Assembly: GCF_020179385.1 (NCBI RefSeq)
Contig: NZ_JAIBLJ010000002.1
Coordinates: 277,944-341,943 of the forward strand
Direction of reading: 5' to 3'
Source: Alkalihalobacillus sp. YIM B00296
GTDB taxonomy: Bacteria > Bacillota > Bacilli > Bacillales > Fictibacillaceae
Length of the DNA stretch: 64,000 nt
Position numbers and translations under genes: made by a program. Each line of letters starts with the position of its first letter. The first letter of the stretch is position 1. The notes under the pieces were generated by a model. It ran no database searches. It saw only the letters and a list, made by a program, of their open reading frames with translations, and had not been told where the DNA came from. Below are positions 36,096-44,040 of the stretch, in pieces.

Positions 36096-36479
36096 AGGTA
36101 ACGGTCTCGGAGTGAACTCAACGCTTGGAAGCCATAATAAAAATGTGTCGTCGTTAATTTCCTCCAGTTTCGTTGAAGCCACTGCAATATGGAACAGGTC
36201 TTTTGCTTCTTCCTTTAGAAGGAGCCTCCCAGCATTTTCATTCTTGAAAAGGACGGCTCGTTCTTCACCGCTATTCAGTTTAAAACAGAAAATATGACCA
36301 TCCATCTCTTTATCGTATAACCAAACATAAGAGTAGCCTTTATTTTGTATTCGAACGAGTTGATCAATTTGTGGAATGGATAGCAACAGTACATTTATCC
36401 CATTGAAAGAAGTCCATCCACCATCTTCTGGGATGTATGCTTCTGTGAGAGATGGTTTGAATTGATCTTCCATTTCCAA
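36093..36479 (-). CDS. Hypothetical protein
   Basis: Not recognised. 128-residue soluble protein, mixed strands and helices, with a GGWTSFNGINVLLLSIPQID opening and LLWLPSVEFTPRPLP end. No signal, membrane segment or motif. It starts MEMEDQ; the ATG at 36473 is an alternative. Its stop lies at the edge of repeat A copy 3, so the last codons could have been changed by repeat insertion. It is divergent from ytfP. Confidence 0.55.
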   Translation of the reverse strand: MEMEDQFKPSLTEAYIPEDGGWTSFNGINVLLLSIPQIDQLVRIQNKGYSYVWLYDKEMDGHIFCFKLNSGEERAVLFKNENAGRLLLKEEAKDLFHIAVASTKLEEINDDTFLLWLPSVEFTPRPLP

Positions 36480-36567
36480 TGTGCCCCTTCCTCATCTATC
36501 ATAGATTTTGAACTCGTAATATTATCATGGTATCTTACAGTGTAAGTAAAGAAAAGTAGGTGTACTT

Positions 36568-37824
36568 ATGGAATATGATGTCTTGATCATCGGCGGTGGC
36601 CCGTCAGGCTTGATGGCAGCTGTTGCGAGTGCTACTAACGGTGCTTCCGTTTTACTGGTCGATAAAGGGAATAAATTGGGTAGAAAGCTTGCCATTTCCG
36701 GGGGTGGCCGCTGTAACGTAACGAACCGTCTGCCAATCGAAGAAATCATCAAGCATGTTCCTGGAAACGGAAAATTTCTCTATAGTGCCTTCCATATTTT
36801 CAACAATGAAGATATCATCGCCTTTTTTGAAGGGCTGGGCATCCGTTTGAAAGAGGAAGACCACGGCCGGATGTTTCCTGTTAACGATAAAGCCCAGTCT
36901 GTCGTTGATGCTATGCTTAAGAAAATCCATGAGCTTGGAGTCGAGATCCGTACGAACACGGAAGTCAAAAAAGTGATTTATGAAGACCAGCAAGCAAAAG
37001 GAATCCAATTGAAAAACGGCGAAAAATTATATTCAAGGGCCGTGATCATTGCAGTCGGGGGGAAATCAGTTCCCCATACTGGTTCAACTGGAGATGGGTA
37101 TGCATGGGCGAAGGATGCTGGACATACGATCACTGAGCTTTACCCGACAGAAGTCCCCATTACCTCTGACGAAACGTTCATAAAAGAGAAAACACTCCAG
37201 GGGTTGTCCTTACGCGATGTAGCCTTAAGTGTTCTGAAACCGAATGGTAAGCCGATCATCACCCATCGGATGGATATGATTTTCACACACCTCGGAATCT
37301 CGGGGCCGGCAGTGCTCCGCTGTAGTCAGTTTGTCGTCAAAGCATTGAAGAAAAGCAAAGAAGGCTATGTAACAATGAAAATCGACCTTATGCCGGACAA
37401 GAATACAGAAGAAATTTTCCAAGAATTGTTGGCAATATTGAAGGATGATCCGAAAAAAGCGATCAAGAACTCGTTGAAAGGATGGATCCCAGAGCGATAC
37501 CTTCTCTTTTTACTTGAGCAGTCAGATATCAGTTTAGATACGGTCTATACCCAACTGTCACACGCTTCGCTACGTGATTTTGCCAGCCTTATCAAAGGAT
37601 TCACCTTTAACGTAAATGGCACTCTTCCGATTGAAAAAGCCTTCGTCACAGGTGGCGGGGTTTCTACGAAAGAAGTTGAACCAAAAACAATGCGTTCTAA
37701 ATGCATTCCTAATTTATATTTCTGTGGGGAAATCCTTGATATTCACGGATACACTGGAGGTTACAATATTACTTGTGCATTTGTGACTGGTCATCTAGCT
37801 GGTACGAATGCATCAAAAGATTAG
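36568..37824 (+). CDS. ytfP: HI0933/YtfP-type FAD-dependent oxidoreductase
   Basis: 418-residue flavoprotein. The FAD-binding loop [17 protein letters not shown] (about residues 6-22), GGRCNVTN (about 45-52), and [15 protein letters not shown] and [18 protein letters not shown] near the C-terminus are as in the HI0933/BaiN family. The reaction is not established; related proteins reduce varied substrates. AAGTAGG before the ATG. The GNAT gene follows 18 bases later and may be cotranscribed. Confidence 0.87.
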   Translation: MEYDVLIIGGGPSGLMAAVASATNGASVLLVDKGNKLGRKLAISGGGRCNVTNRLPIEEIIKHVPGNGKFLYSAFHIFNNEDIIAFFEGLGIRLKEEDHGRMFPVNDKAQSVVDAMLKKIHELGVEIRTNTEVKKVIYEDQQAKGIQLKNGEKLYSRAVIIAVGGKSVPHTGSTGDGYAWAKDAGHTITELYPTEVPITSDETFIKEKTLQGLSLRDVALSVLKPNGKPIITHRMDMIFTHLGISGPAVLRCSQFVVKALKKSKEGYVTMKIDLMPDKNTEEIFQELLAILKDDPKKAIKNSLKGWIPERYLLFLLEQSDISLDTVYTQLSHASLRDFASLIKGFTFNVNGTLPIEKAFVTGGGVSTKEVEPKTMRSKCIPNLYFCGEILDIHGYTGGYNITCAFVTGHLAGTNASKD

Positions 37825-37842
37825 TCAAGGGGAGACGATCAA

Positions 37843-38295
37843 ATGGGGTACAAGTACAAAGACGATTACATTCTGGCCATGGATCGGAATGAGTTGGATA
37901 TTCCGTACATCCACAAGTATTTAAGCAAAGATTCTTATTGGGCGAAAGGGATTGATTATGACACAGTAGAAAAGTCAATCCAAAACTCGCTTTGCGTCGG
38001 TCTGTTTTATAAAAGAAGCCAAGTCGGCTTTGCAAGAGTAATAACCGATTACGCAACATTCGGTTATTTGGCTGACGTTTTTGTAGATGAACACCATCGT
38101 GGTAAAGGCCTTTCTAAATGGATGATGACAGAAATCATGGCTCTTCCCGATCTGCAAAGGTTAAGAAGGATTATGCTGGCCACGGATGATGCACATGGTT
38201 TATATATGAAGTTCGGTTTCGAAGTGTACGACAACAATGACAAGAAATTAATGGGAATCCGGCGAAAGGCTGAAGAAATGTACAACAGGGGCTGA
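37843..38295 (+). CDS. GNAT-family N-acetyltransferase
   Basis: 150-residue GCN5-related acetyltransferase. The acetyl-CoA loop is in DVFVDEHHRGKGLSKWMM (about residues 84-101), followed by LATDDAHGLYMKFGFEVY. Its substrate is unknown. It follows ytfP closely. Its stop codon lies inside the terminator shared with the convergent Nudix gene. Confidence 0.85.
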   Translation: MGYKYKDDYILAMDRNELDIPYIHKYLSKDSYWAKGIDYDTVEKSIQNSLCVGLFYKRSQVGFARVITDYATFGYLADVFVDEHHRGKGLSKWMMTEIMALPDLQRLRRIMLATDDAHGLYMKFGFEVYDNNDKKLMGIRRKAEEMYNRG

Positions 38296-38321
38296 CTTTA
38301 GCGAGTCAGCCCCATTTCTTT
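38288..38321. terminator. Shared terminator built into both gene ends
   Basis: GGGGCTGAC and GTCAGCCCC form a perfect 9-bp stem with an 8-base loop, with TTTCTTT beyond on the plus strand. The arms carry the last codons and stop codons of both the GNAT gene and the convergent Nudix gene. Confidence 0.75.
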
Positions 38322-38774
38322 CACACGTTCCAAACGCCCATCACGGTAAATGCAAAGGAAGTCACAAGGATCCTCATTTCCAAGCATTTCCGGAAGAAAG
38401 TATCGGATATTGCTGACGGCTCCTTGATTGTCCTCATCCACTACCCAGGATAATTCTTTCCAATCCAGAATTCCTTCATCCATTTTAACAGGGGTCGGAT
38501 ACCCGTTTTGTTCTGTCAGATATACGAAGAAAACATGCATTCCGCCGACTTCCTTGCCGTCAACTTCCCATCGGACAATTCCTCCATACCTTGGGGAGGT
38601 AATACAATATCCTGTCTCCTCTTGAACCTCACGTATAACGCTTTGTTCAGGGGACTCGCCAGGCTCCAGCTTTCCGCCTACCCCATTCCACAAGCCTTTG
38701 TTCGGAGATTTATTACGGTTAAGCATCAGCACTTCCTGGCCTTTTATCATAAAACAAATGCAATATCGAATCAT
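38298..38774 (-). CDS. Nudix hydrolase, 8-oxo-dGTP diphosphatase-like
   Basis: 158-residue Nudix enzyme with the box GGKLEPGESPEQSVIREVQEETG (about residues 33-55). It opens like Bacillus MutT-type 8-oxo-dGTPases (IRYCICFMIKGQEVLMLNRNKSPNKGLWNGVGG). Substrate not proved. A second Nudix gene, ytkD, lies at 58760. No membrane or signal segment. Convergent with the GNAT gene. Confidence 0.82.
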   Translation of the reverse strand: MIRYCICFMIKGQEVLMLNRNKSPNKGLWNGVGGKLEPGESPEQSVIREVQEETGYCITSPRYGGIVRWEVDGKEVGGMHVFFVYLTEQNGYPTPVKMDEGILDWKELSWVVDEDNQGAVSNIRYFLPEMLGNEDPCDFLCIYRDGRLERVKEMGLTR

Positions 38775-38822
38775 TTCCTCACACCTAAACCCTTTTCTCC
38801 TAGTCTATCATTATTTCCATGA

Positions 38823-39014
38823 TCACGCCCGGTAAAGGATCATCGCTGAAAAGCTATAGAGAGATTCGAAGTCATCCGTATCTTCATCAATTGCCATAGA
38901 GACCTGGTATTTGATATCGATGAATTTGGATTCATGCAGATGTGATAGGAAATCATTGACCTCCTCTTCAAGATCTAGTTCATGTTGAGCTTCAAAGAGT
39001 TTGATTTGCAACAA
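38823..39014 (-). CDS. cse60: Sporulation protein Cse60 family
   Basis: 63-residue acidic protein with the Cse60 pattern: LQIKLFEAQHELDLEEEVNDFL and YSFSAMILYR near the end. Cse60 is expressed in the mother cell during sporulation; its role is unclear. It starts at TTG (39014). The only good ribosome site, GGGGGTG, is 5 bases upstream and forms the 3' arm of a hairpin-terminator (39014-39064), so its translation may depend on where the transcript begins. Confidence 0.8.
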   Translation of the reverse strand: MLQIKLFEAQHELDLEEEVNDFLSHLHESKFIDIKYQVSMAIDEDTDDFESLYSFSAMILYRA

Positions 39015-39066
39015 AAAAACACCCCCTGAATCGTACGTTTATCACGTAAATTCACCTGGGGGTGCT
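39015..39066 (-). promoter_or_regulatory. cse60: Terminator-like hairpin containing the cse60 ribosome binding site
   Basis: On the minus strand CACCCCC (arm 39058-39064) and GGGGGTG (arm 39020-39026) pair, extended by TGAA/TTCA, and are followed by TTTTTTTG. It is an intrinsic terminator for the upstream rhodanese-like gene, and its 3' arm is the cse60 Shine-Dalgarno. A transcript starting inside the 24-30 base loop would leave the site free. Confidence 0.65.
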
Positions 39067-39098
39067 GAAAATCCTTTGACGAAAGACTTCTATTTTTG

Positions 39099-39434
39099 TC
39101 AGGAAACCGTTACATAATAAATGAATTTATCCGTTTTCCGCTTTAAAATCCGTGCAGCCATTGCCGCTACGTATTTTGATTCCGCGATTACCACTATATC
39201 CCGGTCGCAAATTTCTCCTTCTTTCGTCGTCCTGGGCAAATAGGATAAAGGAATGTTCTTCGTCATGAACGGAAATGGATTACGATGGGAAGATTGGTAA
39301 TCACGTACATCAATCATGCAATATTCACTCTGGTCTACAGCCTCCTGGTGAAATGCTTTCAATTTCAGATAAGGAAGTAGATATGAGAAGAAAATGTAAA
39401 CAGCTATCACAAACAGGATGATTCCCCAAATCAT
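39099..39434 (-). CDS. Membrane-anchored rhodanese-like protein, active cysteine missing
   Basis: 111-residue protein: one N-terminal membrane helix (about 2-20), then a rhodanese-like fold (YCMIDVRDYQSSHRNP, DIVVIAESKYVAAMAARILKR). The usual active-site CxxGxR loop is replaced by AESKYVA, so it cannot be a classical sulfurtransferase. It follows the active rhodanese gene by 27 bases, likely in one operon. Confidence 0.75.
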   Translation of the reverse strand: MIWGIILFVIAVYIFFSYLLPYLKLKAFHQEAVDQSEYCMIDVRDYQSSHRNPFPFMTKNIPLSYLPRTTKEGEICDRDIVVIAESKYVAAMAARILKRKTDKFIYYVTVS

Positions 39435-39461
39435 CTCTCGGTTTCCCCTTTCTTTCTTATA

Positions 39462-39770
39462 TTATTTTGTTTGGCCTTCCCATTCAAGCATTCCGCCGAC
39501 CATATTTTTCACTTTATAGCCTTGCTCTTGTAAAAAATATCCGGCATTTTCGCTACGTCTTCCTGAACGGCAAACCATGATATGTTCTTCGTCTTTTTCA
39601 ATCTCATTTAATCGATCCGGGATTTCCATCAAACGAATATGCTTTGCCTCTGGAATTTTCCCAGCTTCTACCTCTTCATTTTCACGAACATCTATGATGG
39701 AAATGTTCTTACCTTCTTTCAGCAGCTTTTCAACTTCAGCAGGCGTGATTGTTTTAAGTTCATTCTCCAT
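39462..39770 (-). CDS. Rhodanese-like sulfurtransferase (YtwF-like)
   Basis: 102-residue single-domain rhodanese with intact active loop CRSGRRS (about residues 72-78), preceded by IIDVRENEEVEAGKIPEAKHI. It can carry a persulfide on the cysteine; physiological partner unknown. The ATG at 39770 follows AAAGGGTG by 6 bases; the ORF to 39800 is too long. The degenerate rhodanese gene lies downstream. Confidence 0.85.
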   Translation of the reverse strand: MENELKTITPAEVEKLLKEGKNISIIDVRENEEVEAGKIPEAKHIRLMEIPDRLNEIEKDEEHIMVCRSGRRSENAGYFLQEQGYKVKNMVGGMLEWEGQTK

Positions 39771-39879
39771 GGTCGACACCCTTTCATTATCTATAGTCAA
39801 TCATGTTCCTTTTTAATTGTTTCCGTCACTTATTTTACGAAGTTCACTAACAAAAGTAAAGGAATTGATTTAGTAGCGA

Positions 39880-40012
39880 GGGTTTTTTCGAGGGGGCAGC
39901 GGTTTAACGATGAAGTTACGAGGGTTAACGACGAAGCTGAGTGATTTAACGACGAAATGGGGCAGTTTAACGACGAAGTCACGAGGTTTAACGACGAACC
40001 GCCAAAAAAGGA
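39880..40012 (+). repeat. About 21-nt periodic repeats, core TTTAACGACGAA
   Basis: Five units with cores near 39900, 39922, 39945, 39966 and 39988: TTTAACGATGAAG, GTTAACGACGAAG, TTTAACGACGAAA, TTTAACGACGAAG, TTTAACGACGAAC. The spacing is 21-23 bases. The unit tails differ (TTACGAGG, CTGAGTGA, TGGGGCAG, TCACGAGG). Noncoding, in the gap between the rhodanese and thioesterase genes. Confidence 0.75.
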
Positions 40013-40046
40013 CCAGCCATTATGTATGGCAGCGGTCCTTTAAAAT

Positions 40047-40520
40047 TCAACGGATCATCGAACGCTTTTTGCGATTTTCTTTCCGTGCTGGTGCCGTTTC
40101 GAATAACCTTTGTTCTTCTGGGGTTTCAGGGATGACCTTTGGAACAGGGACAGGCTTCCCTGAAGAGTCTACAGCGACCATCGTCAGAAAAGATTCAGTC
40201 GTCAATGTTTTTTCATCAGTCAATAGATTGGAAGAGAACACTTTCACGTAAACTTCCATCGATGTCCTGCCGGTAGCCGTGACAAAAGCTTCAAGCCCTA
40301 AAGCATTGCCAACTTTAGCTGAGGACAAGAAATCTACTGAATCAATCGATGCTGTTACAACTACACTGTTCGAATGCTTCATCGCTGACAGTGCGGCGAT
40401 TTCATCAATATACGACAAAACGATACCACCGAAGATCGTTTGCAAATGGTTCGTGTCTGGTGGTAAAACCAGCTTGGTTTGGATAATTCGTGAACGCCCT
40501 ACTGGATATGCTTGTTCCAT
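40047..40520 (-). CDS. Hot-dog-fold acyl-CoA thioesterase
   Basis: 157-residue protein of the YciA/YkhA-type acyl-CoA thioesterase family: QTIFGGIVLSYIDEIAALSA (about 27-46), SIDSVDFLSSAKVGNAL and YVKVFSSNLLTDEK. The ATG at 40520 follows GGAGGGG by 6 bases; the ORF to 40613 runs through the upstream terminator. It lies only 24 bases after the terminator of a cobalamin-riboswitch transcript, so readthrough could put it under coenzyme B12 control. Usual substrates are acyl-CoAs; which ones is unknown. Confidence 0.87.
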   Translation of the reverse strand: MEQAYPVGRSRIIQTKLVLPPDTNHLQTIFGGIVLSYIDEIAALSAMKHSNSVVVTASIDSVDFLSSAKVGNALGLEAFVTATGRTSMEVYVKVFSSNLLTDEKTLTTESFLTMVAVDSSGKPVPVPKVIPETPEEQRLFETAPARKENRKKRSMIR

Positions 40521-40543
40521 AATTTCCCCTCCGATTTTTTTCA

Positions 40544-40572
40544 AAATAAAAAACATCCTCAATATGAAGATG
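40544..40572 (-). terminator. Intrinsic terminator after the riboswitch leader ORF
   Basis: On the minus strand CATCTTCA and TGAGGATG pair (one G-U) with a 3-base loop and are followed by TTTTTTATTTT. Six bases separate it from the stop of the 18-codon ORF. Confidence 0.7.
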
Positions 40573-40578
40573 CACAGG

Positions 40579-40635
40579 CTAAAATCGAAGCGGTCCATAA
40601 CCGAATAGGTCATGAGTTTCCGATCGTTTTTGCAC
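40579..40635 (-). CDS. 18-codon ORF downstream of cobalamin riboswitch
   Basis: GTG at 40635 has the strong ribosome site AGGAGGG 7 bases upstream, just where a riboswitch-regulated start would be. It encodes MQKRSETHDLFGYGPLRF and stops at TAG (40579-40581). I do not recognise the peptide. It could be a leader peptide controlling the following terminator, or the first codons of a gene later removed by deletion. See the finding on this locus. Confidence 0.45.
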   Translation of the reverse strand: MQKRSETHDLFGYGPLRF

Positions 40636-40862
40636 GTAACACCCTCCTATCTCCCGTAGGAATTCCTGTGTCCTTCCTTATGGCAGGTCTCCTGGCTCGG
40701 CTTCATCAATTCTAGAACCCCTTCCCATCTCTTCATGAAACAGTGGTATGTTCTAGAACCTCAACCTCACAGTGGCGGGACCGCACCGGACTCTCACCGG
40801 CTTCCCTTTTAAGGACTGATCAGAAACATCAGCCCACCATAAAGCAACATACGAAATTACAC
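40636..40862 (-). ncRNA. Cobalamin (adenosylcobalamin-type) riboswitch
   Basis: On the minus strand the diagnostic blocks appear in order: AAAGGGAAGCCGGTGAGAG, TCCGGTGCGGTCCCGCCACTGTGA and the B12 box GCCGAGCCAGGAGACCTGCC, then an expression platform. The platform has TTCCTA, which can pair with TAGGAG and hide the ribosome site, and an upstream AGGAA that could compete for TTCCT. A -10 element TATAAT lies at 40869-40874. The downstream gene is an 18-codon ORF rather than a known B12 gene. Confidence 0.9.
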
Positions 40863-40881
40863 CCCATCATTATAGCATATA

Positions 40882-40918
40882 AAAAAGGATCGACCTCTAA
40901 GTGAAGCCAATCCTTTTC
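40882..40918 (-). terminator. Intrinsic terminator of leuS
   Basis: AAAAGGAT (40910-40917 on the minus strand) pairs with ATCCTTTT (40883-40890), followed by TTTATAT, eight bases after the leuS stop. Confidence 0.65.
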
Positions 40919-40925
40919 ATTTTGA

Positions 40926-43343
40926 TTAGTTTGCGACGATGTTAACTAATTTTCCAGGTACTGCAATAACTTTACGTACTGTTTTCCCGTCGATGTTTTC
41001 TTTTACTTTACTGTCTGCTAATGCGACCTCTTCCAATTGACCTTTATCCGCATCCGTCGGAACCATCAGTTTCGCTCTGACTTTACCATTGATTTGAACG
41101 ACGATCTCGACTTCATTTTCCGTCAATTTCGCTTCATCGAACGCTGGCCAGCTAGAATACGTGATTGTCTCTGTATGGCCAAGCTTCTCCCAAATCTCCT
41201 CGGCAATGTGAGGCGCTACCGGGGACAATAACTGGATGAATCCTTCCATCAACGGTTTCGGCAATACATCTTGCTTATATGCTTCATTGATGAAGACCAT
41301 CATTTTTGAGATACCGACATTGAAGCGTAATTCCGCGAAGTCTTCAGAAACTTTTTTCACGGTCTGATGATAGATACGTTCAAAATTTTCATACGGCTCA
41401 ACGACTTGGATTTTTCCTGTAATGGATCCATCCTCTTCGACATATAAACGCCAAATACGGTCTAAGAAACGGCGGGAGCCATCCAATCCATTTTCAGACC
41501 AGGCGATGCTTGCATCAAGTGGCCCCATGAACATTTCGTATAGACGTAACGTGTCGCCACCATGTGTCTTTACTACTTCGTCTGGATTGACGACATTGCC
41601 TTTTGATTTACTCATCTTCTCGTTATTTTCACCAAGGATCATCCCTTGATTGTAAAGACGTTGGAACGGTTCCTTCGTAGGCACGACACCTACATCGTAC
41701 AAAACCTTATGCCAGAAGCGAGCATACAACAAGTGAAGGACGGCATGCTCCGCACCACCGATATAAAGGTCGACTGGGAGCCAGTGCTTCAACTTCTCTT
41801 CAGAAGCAAGCTGTTCGTTGTTATCAGGATCGATGTAACGAAGGTAATACCAGCAGCTTCCCGCCCATTGCGGCATTGTATTCGTTTCGCGGCGACCTTT
41901 TTTACCCGTTTCAGGATCGACAACATTCACCCACTCTTCAATGTTCGCAAGCGGCGACTCACCTGTTCCGGAAGGCTTGATGTTGTCTGTTTTCGGTAGC
42001 ATCAATGGAAGTTCTTCCTCTGGTACCGCACTGCTTGTGCCGTCTTCCCAATGGATGATTGGGATCGGCTCACCCCAATAACGCTGACGGCTGAACAACC
42101 AATCGCGTAGACGGTAGGTAATTTTCTTCTCACCCTTACCGTTTTCTTCCAGCCATTGAATCATTTTTGTGATGGCTTCTTCTTTACCCAATCCATTTAA
42201 AAAGTCTGAGTTCACAAGCTCTCCGTCTTCGGTATAAGCTTCCTTCGCCACATCTCCACCTTTTACAACTTCAACGATCGGAAGTTCGAACTTTTTAGCG
42301 AACTCGTAGTCACGTTCGTCGTGGGCCGGTACCGCCATGATCGCTCCTGTTCCATAGCTTGCTAATACGTAATCGGCGATCCATACCGGAATCTTTTCGC
42401 CATTCACCGGATTAATCGCATAAGCCCCAGTGAATACACCAGTTTTGTCTTTGGCAAGCTCGGTACGCTCCAGGTCACTCTTTGTTTCGATTTCTTTTTT
42501 ATAAGCTTCAACTGCAGCCCTTTGTGCAGCAGTCGTAATGTCTTCTACATAAGCATGTTCTGGAGCCAACACCATATATGTTGCACCGAACAATGTGTCT
42601 GGGCGCGTCGTAAAGACAGTTACCGCTTTATCATGCCCGTCGAAATCAAACGTGATTTCAGCACCTTCAGAACGGCCGATCCAGTTACGCTGCATTTCCT
42701 TCAAGCTTTCAGGCCAATCAAGGTCCTCAAGATCCTCCAACAAACGGTCGGCATACGCTGTGATCTTCAGCATCCACTGTTTCATCGGTTTACGGATGAC
42801 TGGATGCCCGCCTCGCTCACTTTTACCATCAATGACTTCTTCATTCGCAAGCACCGTTCCAAGTGCTTGGCACCAGTTGACTGGTACCTCATCTACATAA
42901 GCAAGTCCTTTTTTATAAAGCTGTAAAAAGATCCACTGGGTCCATTTGTAGTAATTTGGATCGGTTGTATTTACTTCACGATCCCAATCATAAGAAAATC
43001 CAAGCTCTTTGATCTGCCTGCGGAACGTATTGATGTTCTGTTCCGTGAATTCAGCCGGATCATTTCCTGTATCCAACGCATATTGCTCTGCTGGAAGACC
43101 GAACGCATCCCAACCGATCGGATGGAGGACATTGTATCCTTGCATCCGTTTCATACGCGCGACGATATCAGTCGCCGTGTAACCCTCCGGATGCCCTACG
43201 TGCAGGCCTGCCCCGGACGGATACGGAAACATATCCAACGCGTAAAACTTCTTCTTCCCAGGTTCAAATTCAGTTTTGAACGTTTTGTTTTCTTCCCAAT
43301 AGGATTGCCATTTACGTTCAATTTGTGTGTGGTCAAAAGCCAT
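40926..43343 (-). CDS. leuS: Leucyl-tRNA synthetase
   Basis: Class I aminoacyl-tRNA synthetase charging tRNA-Leu. The 805-residue protein has the HIGH-equivalent HVGH in [14 protein letters not shown] (about residues 43-55), a CP1 editing domain (about 220-420, [20 protein letters not shown]), the KMSKSKGN signature (about 575-582) and a C-terminal anticodon-binding region. ATG 43343 is chosen as the family start [12 protein letters not shown]; the 55-codon upstream extension is not typical. A leucine T-box leader lies far upstream (44041-44312); see findings. Confidence 0.95.
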   Translation of the reverse strand: MAFDHTQIERKWQSYWEENKTFKTEFEPGKKKFYALDMFPYPSGAGLHVGHPEGYTATDIVARMKRMQGYNVLHPIGWDAFGLPAEQYALDTGNDPAEFTEQNINTFRRQIKELGFSYDWDREVNTTDPNYYKWTQWIFLQLYKKGLAYVDEVPVNWCQALGTVLANEEVIDGKSERGGHPVIRKPMKQWMLKITAYADRLLEDLEDLDWPESLKEMQRNWIGRSEGAEITFDFDGHDKAVTVFTTRPDTLFGATYMVLAPEHAYVEDITTAAQRAAVEAYKKEIETKSDLERTELAKDKTGVFTGAYAINPVNGEKIPVWIADYVLASYGTGAIMAVPAHDERDYEFAKKFELPIVEVVKGGDVAKEAYTEDGELVNSDFLNGLGKEEAITKMIQWLEENGKGEKKITYRLRDWLFSRQRYWGEPIPIIHWEDGTSSAVPEEELPLMLPKTDNIKPSGTGESPLANIEEWVNVVDPETGKKGRRETNTMPQWAGSCWYYLRYIDPDNNEQLASEEKLKHWLPVDLYIGGAEHAVLHLLYARFWHKVLYDVGVVPTKEPFQRLYNQGMILGENNEKMSKSKGNVVNPDEVVKTHGGDTLRLYEMFMGPLDASIAWSENGLDGSRRFLDRIWRLYVEEDGSITGKIQVVEPYENFERIYHQTVKKVSEDFAELRFNVGISKMMVFINEAYKQDVLPKPLMEGFIQLLSPVAPHIAEEIWEKLGHTETITYSSWPAFDEAKLTENEVEIVVQINGKVRAKLMVPTDADKGQLEEVALADSKVKENIDGKTVRKVIAVPGKLVNIVAN

Positions 43344-43706
43344 GACTGCCACTCCCATTCCTTCTTCAAATTTAAGTATGATTTCTCTGTAGTTCTGAAT
43401 ATTTGAAAGCGCCAAGCACCTGATTAAACCATTTCTTCCTCTATGTTTTAAGAATAGAGCATGAATGGAATCTAAGTTCGGTACCAAATTACCATTAAAA
43501 ACCGGCAAAATCGAGAAAGTTTTGTAACCCCTGTTTCTTAGACAGGATAATCACGCCGATTTTTTTATATTAACGCTGATTTGACGATAATCACGCATTT
43601 TTCCAAATAATCACGCTACATCTGTCATTATTCACACCAAACAGGACGATCTTACTATTCTGAACCACTGCTCATTTTTACAGCATCTCCTAGCCCACTT
43701 CCAATT
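43344..43706. other. Leader stretch before leuS, partly open in frame
   Basis: The leuS frame stays open upstream to 43508, with no recognisable protein. Periodic repeats fill 43533-43640. No promoter was recognised close to the leuS start; the nearest strong one is at 44319-44347. Confidence 0.5.
43533..43640 (+). repeat. About 21-nt periodic repeats, core ATAATCACGC
   Basis: Units GATAATCACGCCG, TATTAACGCTG, GATAATCACGCAT, AATAATCACGCTA and ATTATTCACACC at about 20-base spacing. The core differs from those of the other periodic loci. Noncoding, between leuS and its T-box. Confidence 0.7.
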
Positions 43707-43866
43707 TAAAGGAAGAGGAGCGATGAGATCAAGGCGTCTTAGTTCGACCAGAGTTTAGTTTACTTTATTGAAGTTTGACTAAACCCATCACGTCACGTCG
43801 AAGTCAGCACATCCCTGTGCAAGTTGGAGGAACAAAACAACCCTGAGATCAGAAGCTAATCTCCCA
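43707..43866 (+). repeat. Duplicated element E, copy 2
   Basis: Left part GGAAGAGGAGCGATGAGATC-AAGGCGTC and right part GGAGGAACAAAACAACCCTGAGATCAGAAGCTAATCT match the copy at 43919-44034. The middle contains TCACGTCACGTCG and GCACATCCCTGTGC (a small palindrome) that the other copy lacks. Confidence 0.75.
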
Positions 43867-43872
43867 AATAAA

Positions 43873-43910
43873 CTGGTGGTTTAGAAAGAAAAAGTCATTA
43901 AAACCACCAG
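43873..43910. terminator. Perfect 10-bp hairpin between the two copies
   Basis: CTGGTGGTTT at 43873-43882 pairs perfectly with AAACCACCAG at 43901-43910 across an 18-base loop; TTTATTT follows on the minus strand. If active it would end transcription coming from the T-box before leuS. Confidence 0.5.
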
Positions 43911-43918
43911 ACTCTTTA

Positions 43919-44034
43919 GGAAAGAGGAGCGATGAGGTTAAGGCGTCGCAGTTCCGAGGACCAGATTTTAGTCAAGCTAAATGAGGACCGGAGGAACAAG
44001 ACAACGCTGAGATCAGAAGCTAATCTTTCCTAAA
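43919..44034 (+). repeat. Duplicated element E, copy 1
   Basis: GGAAAGAGGAGCGATGAGGTT-AAGGCGTCGCAG on the left and GGAGGAACAAGACAACGCTGAGATCAGAAGCTAATCTTTCC on the right, about 116 bases. Copy 2 at 43707-43866 shares both ends but has a longer middle. Noncoding. Confidence 0.75.
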
Positions 44035-44040
44035 GAAATA

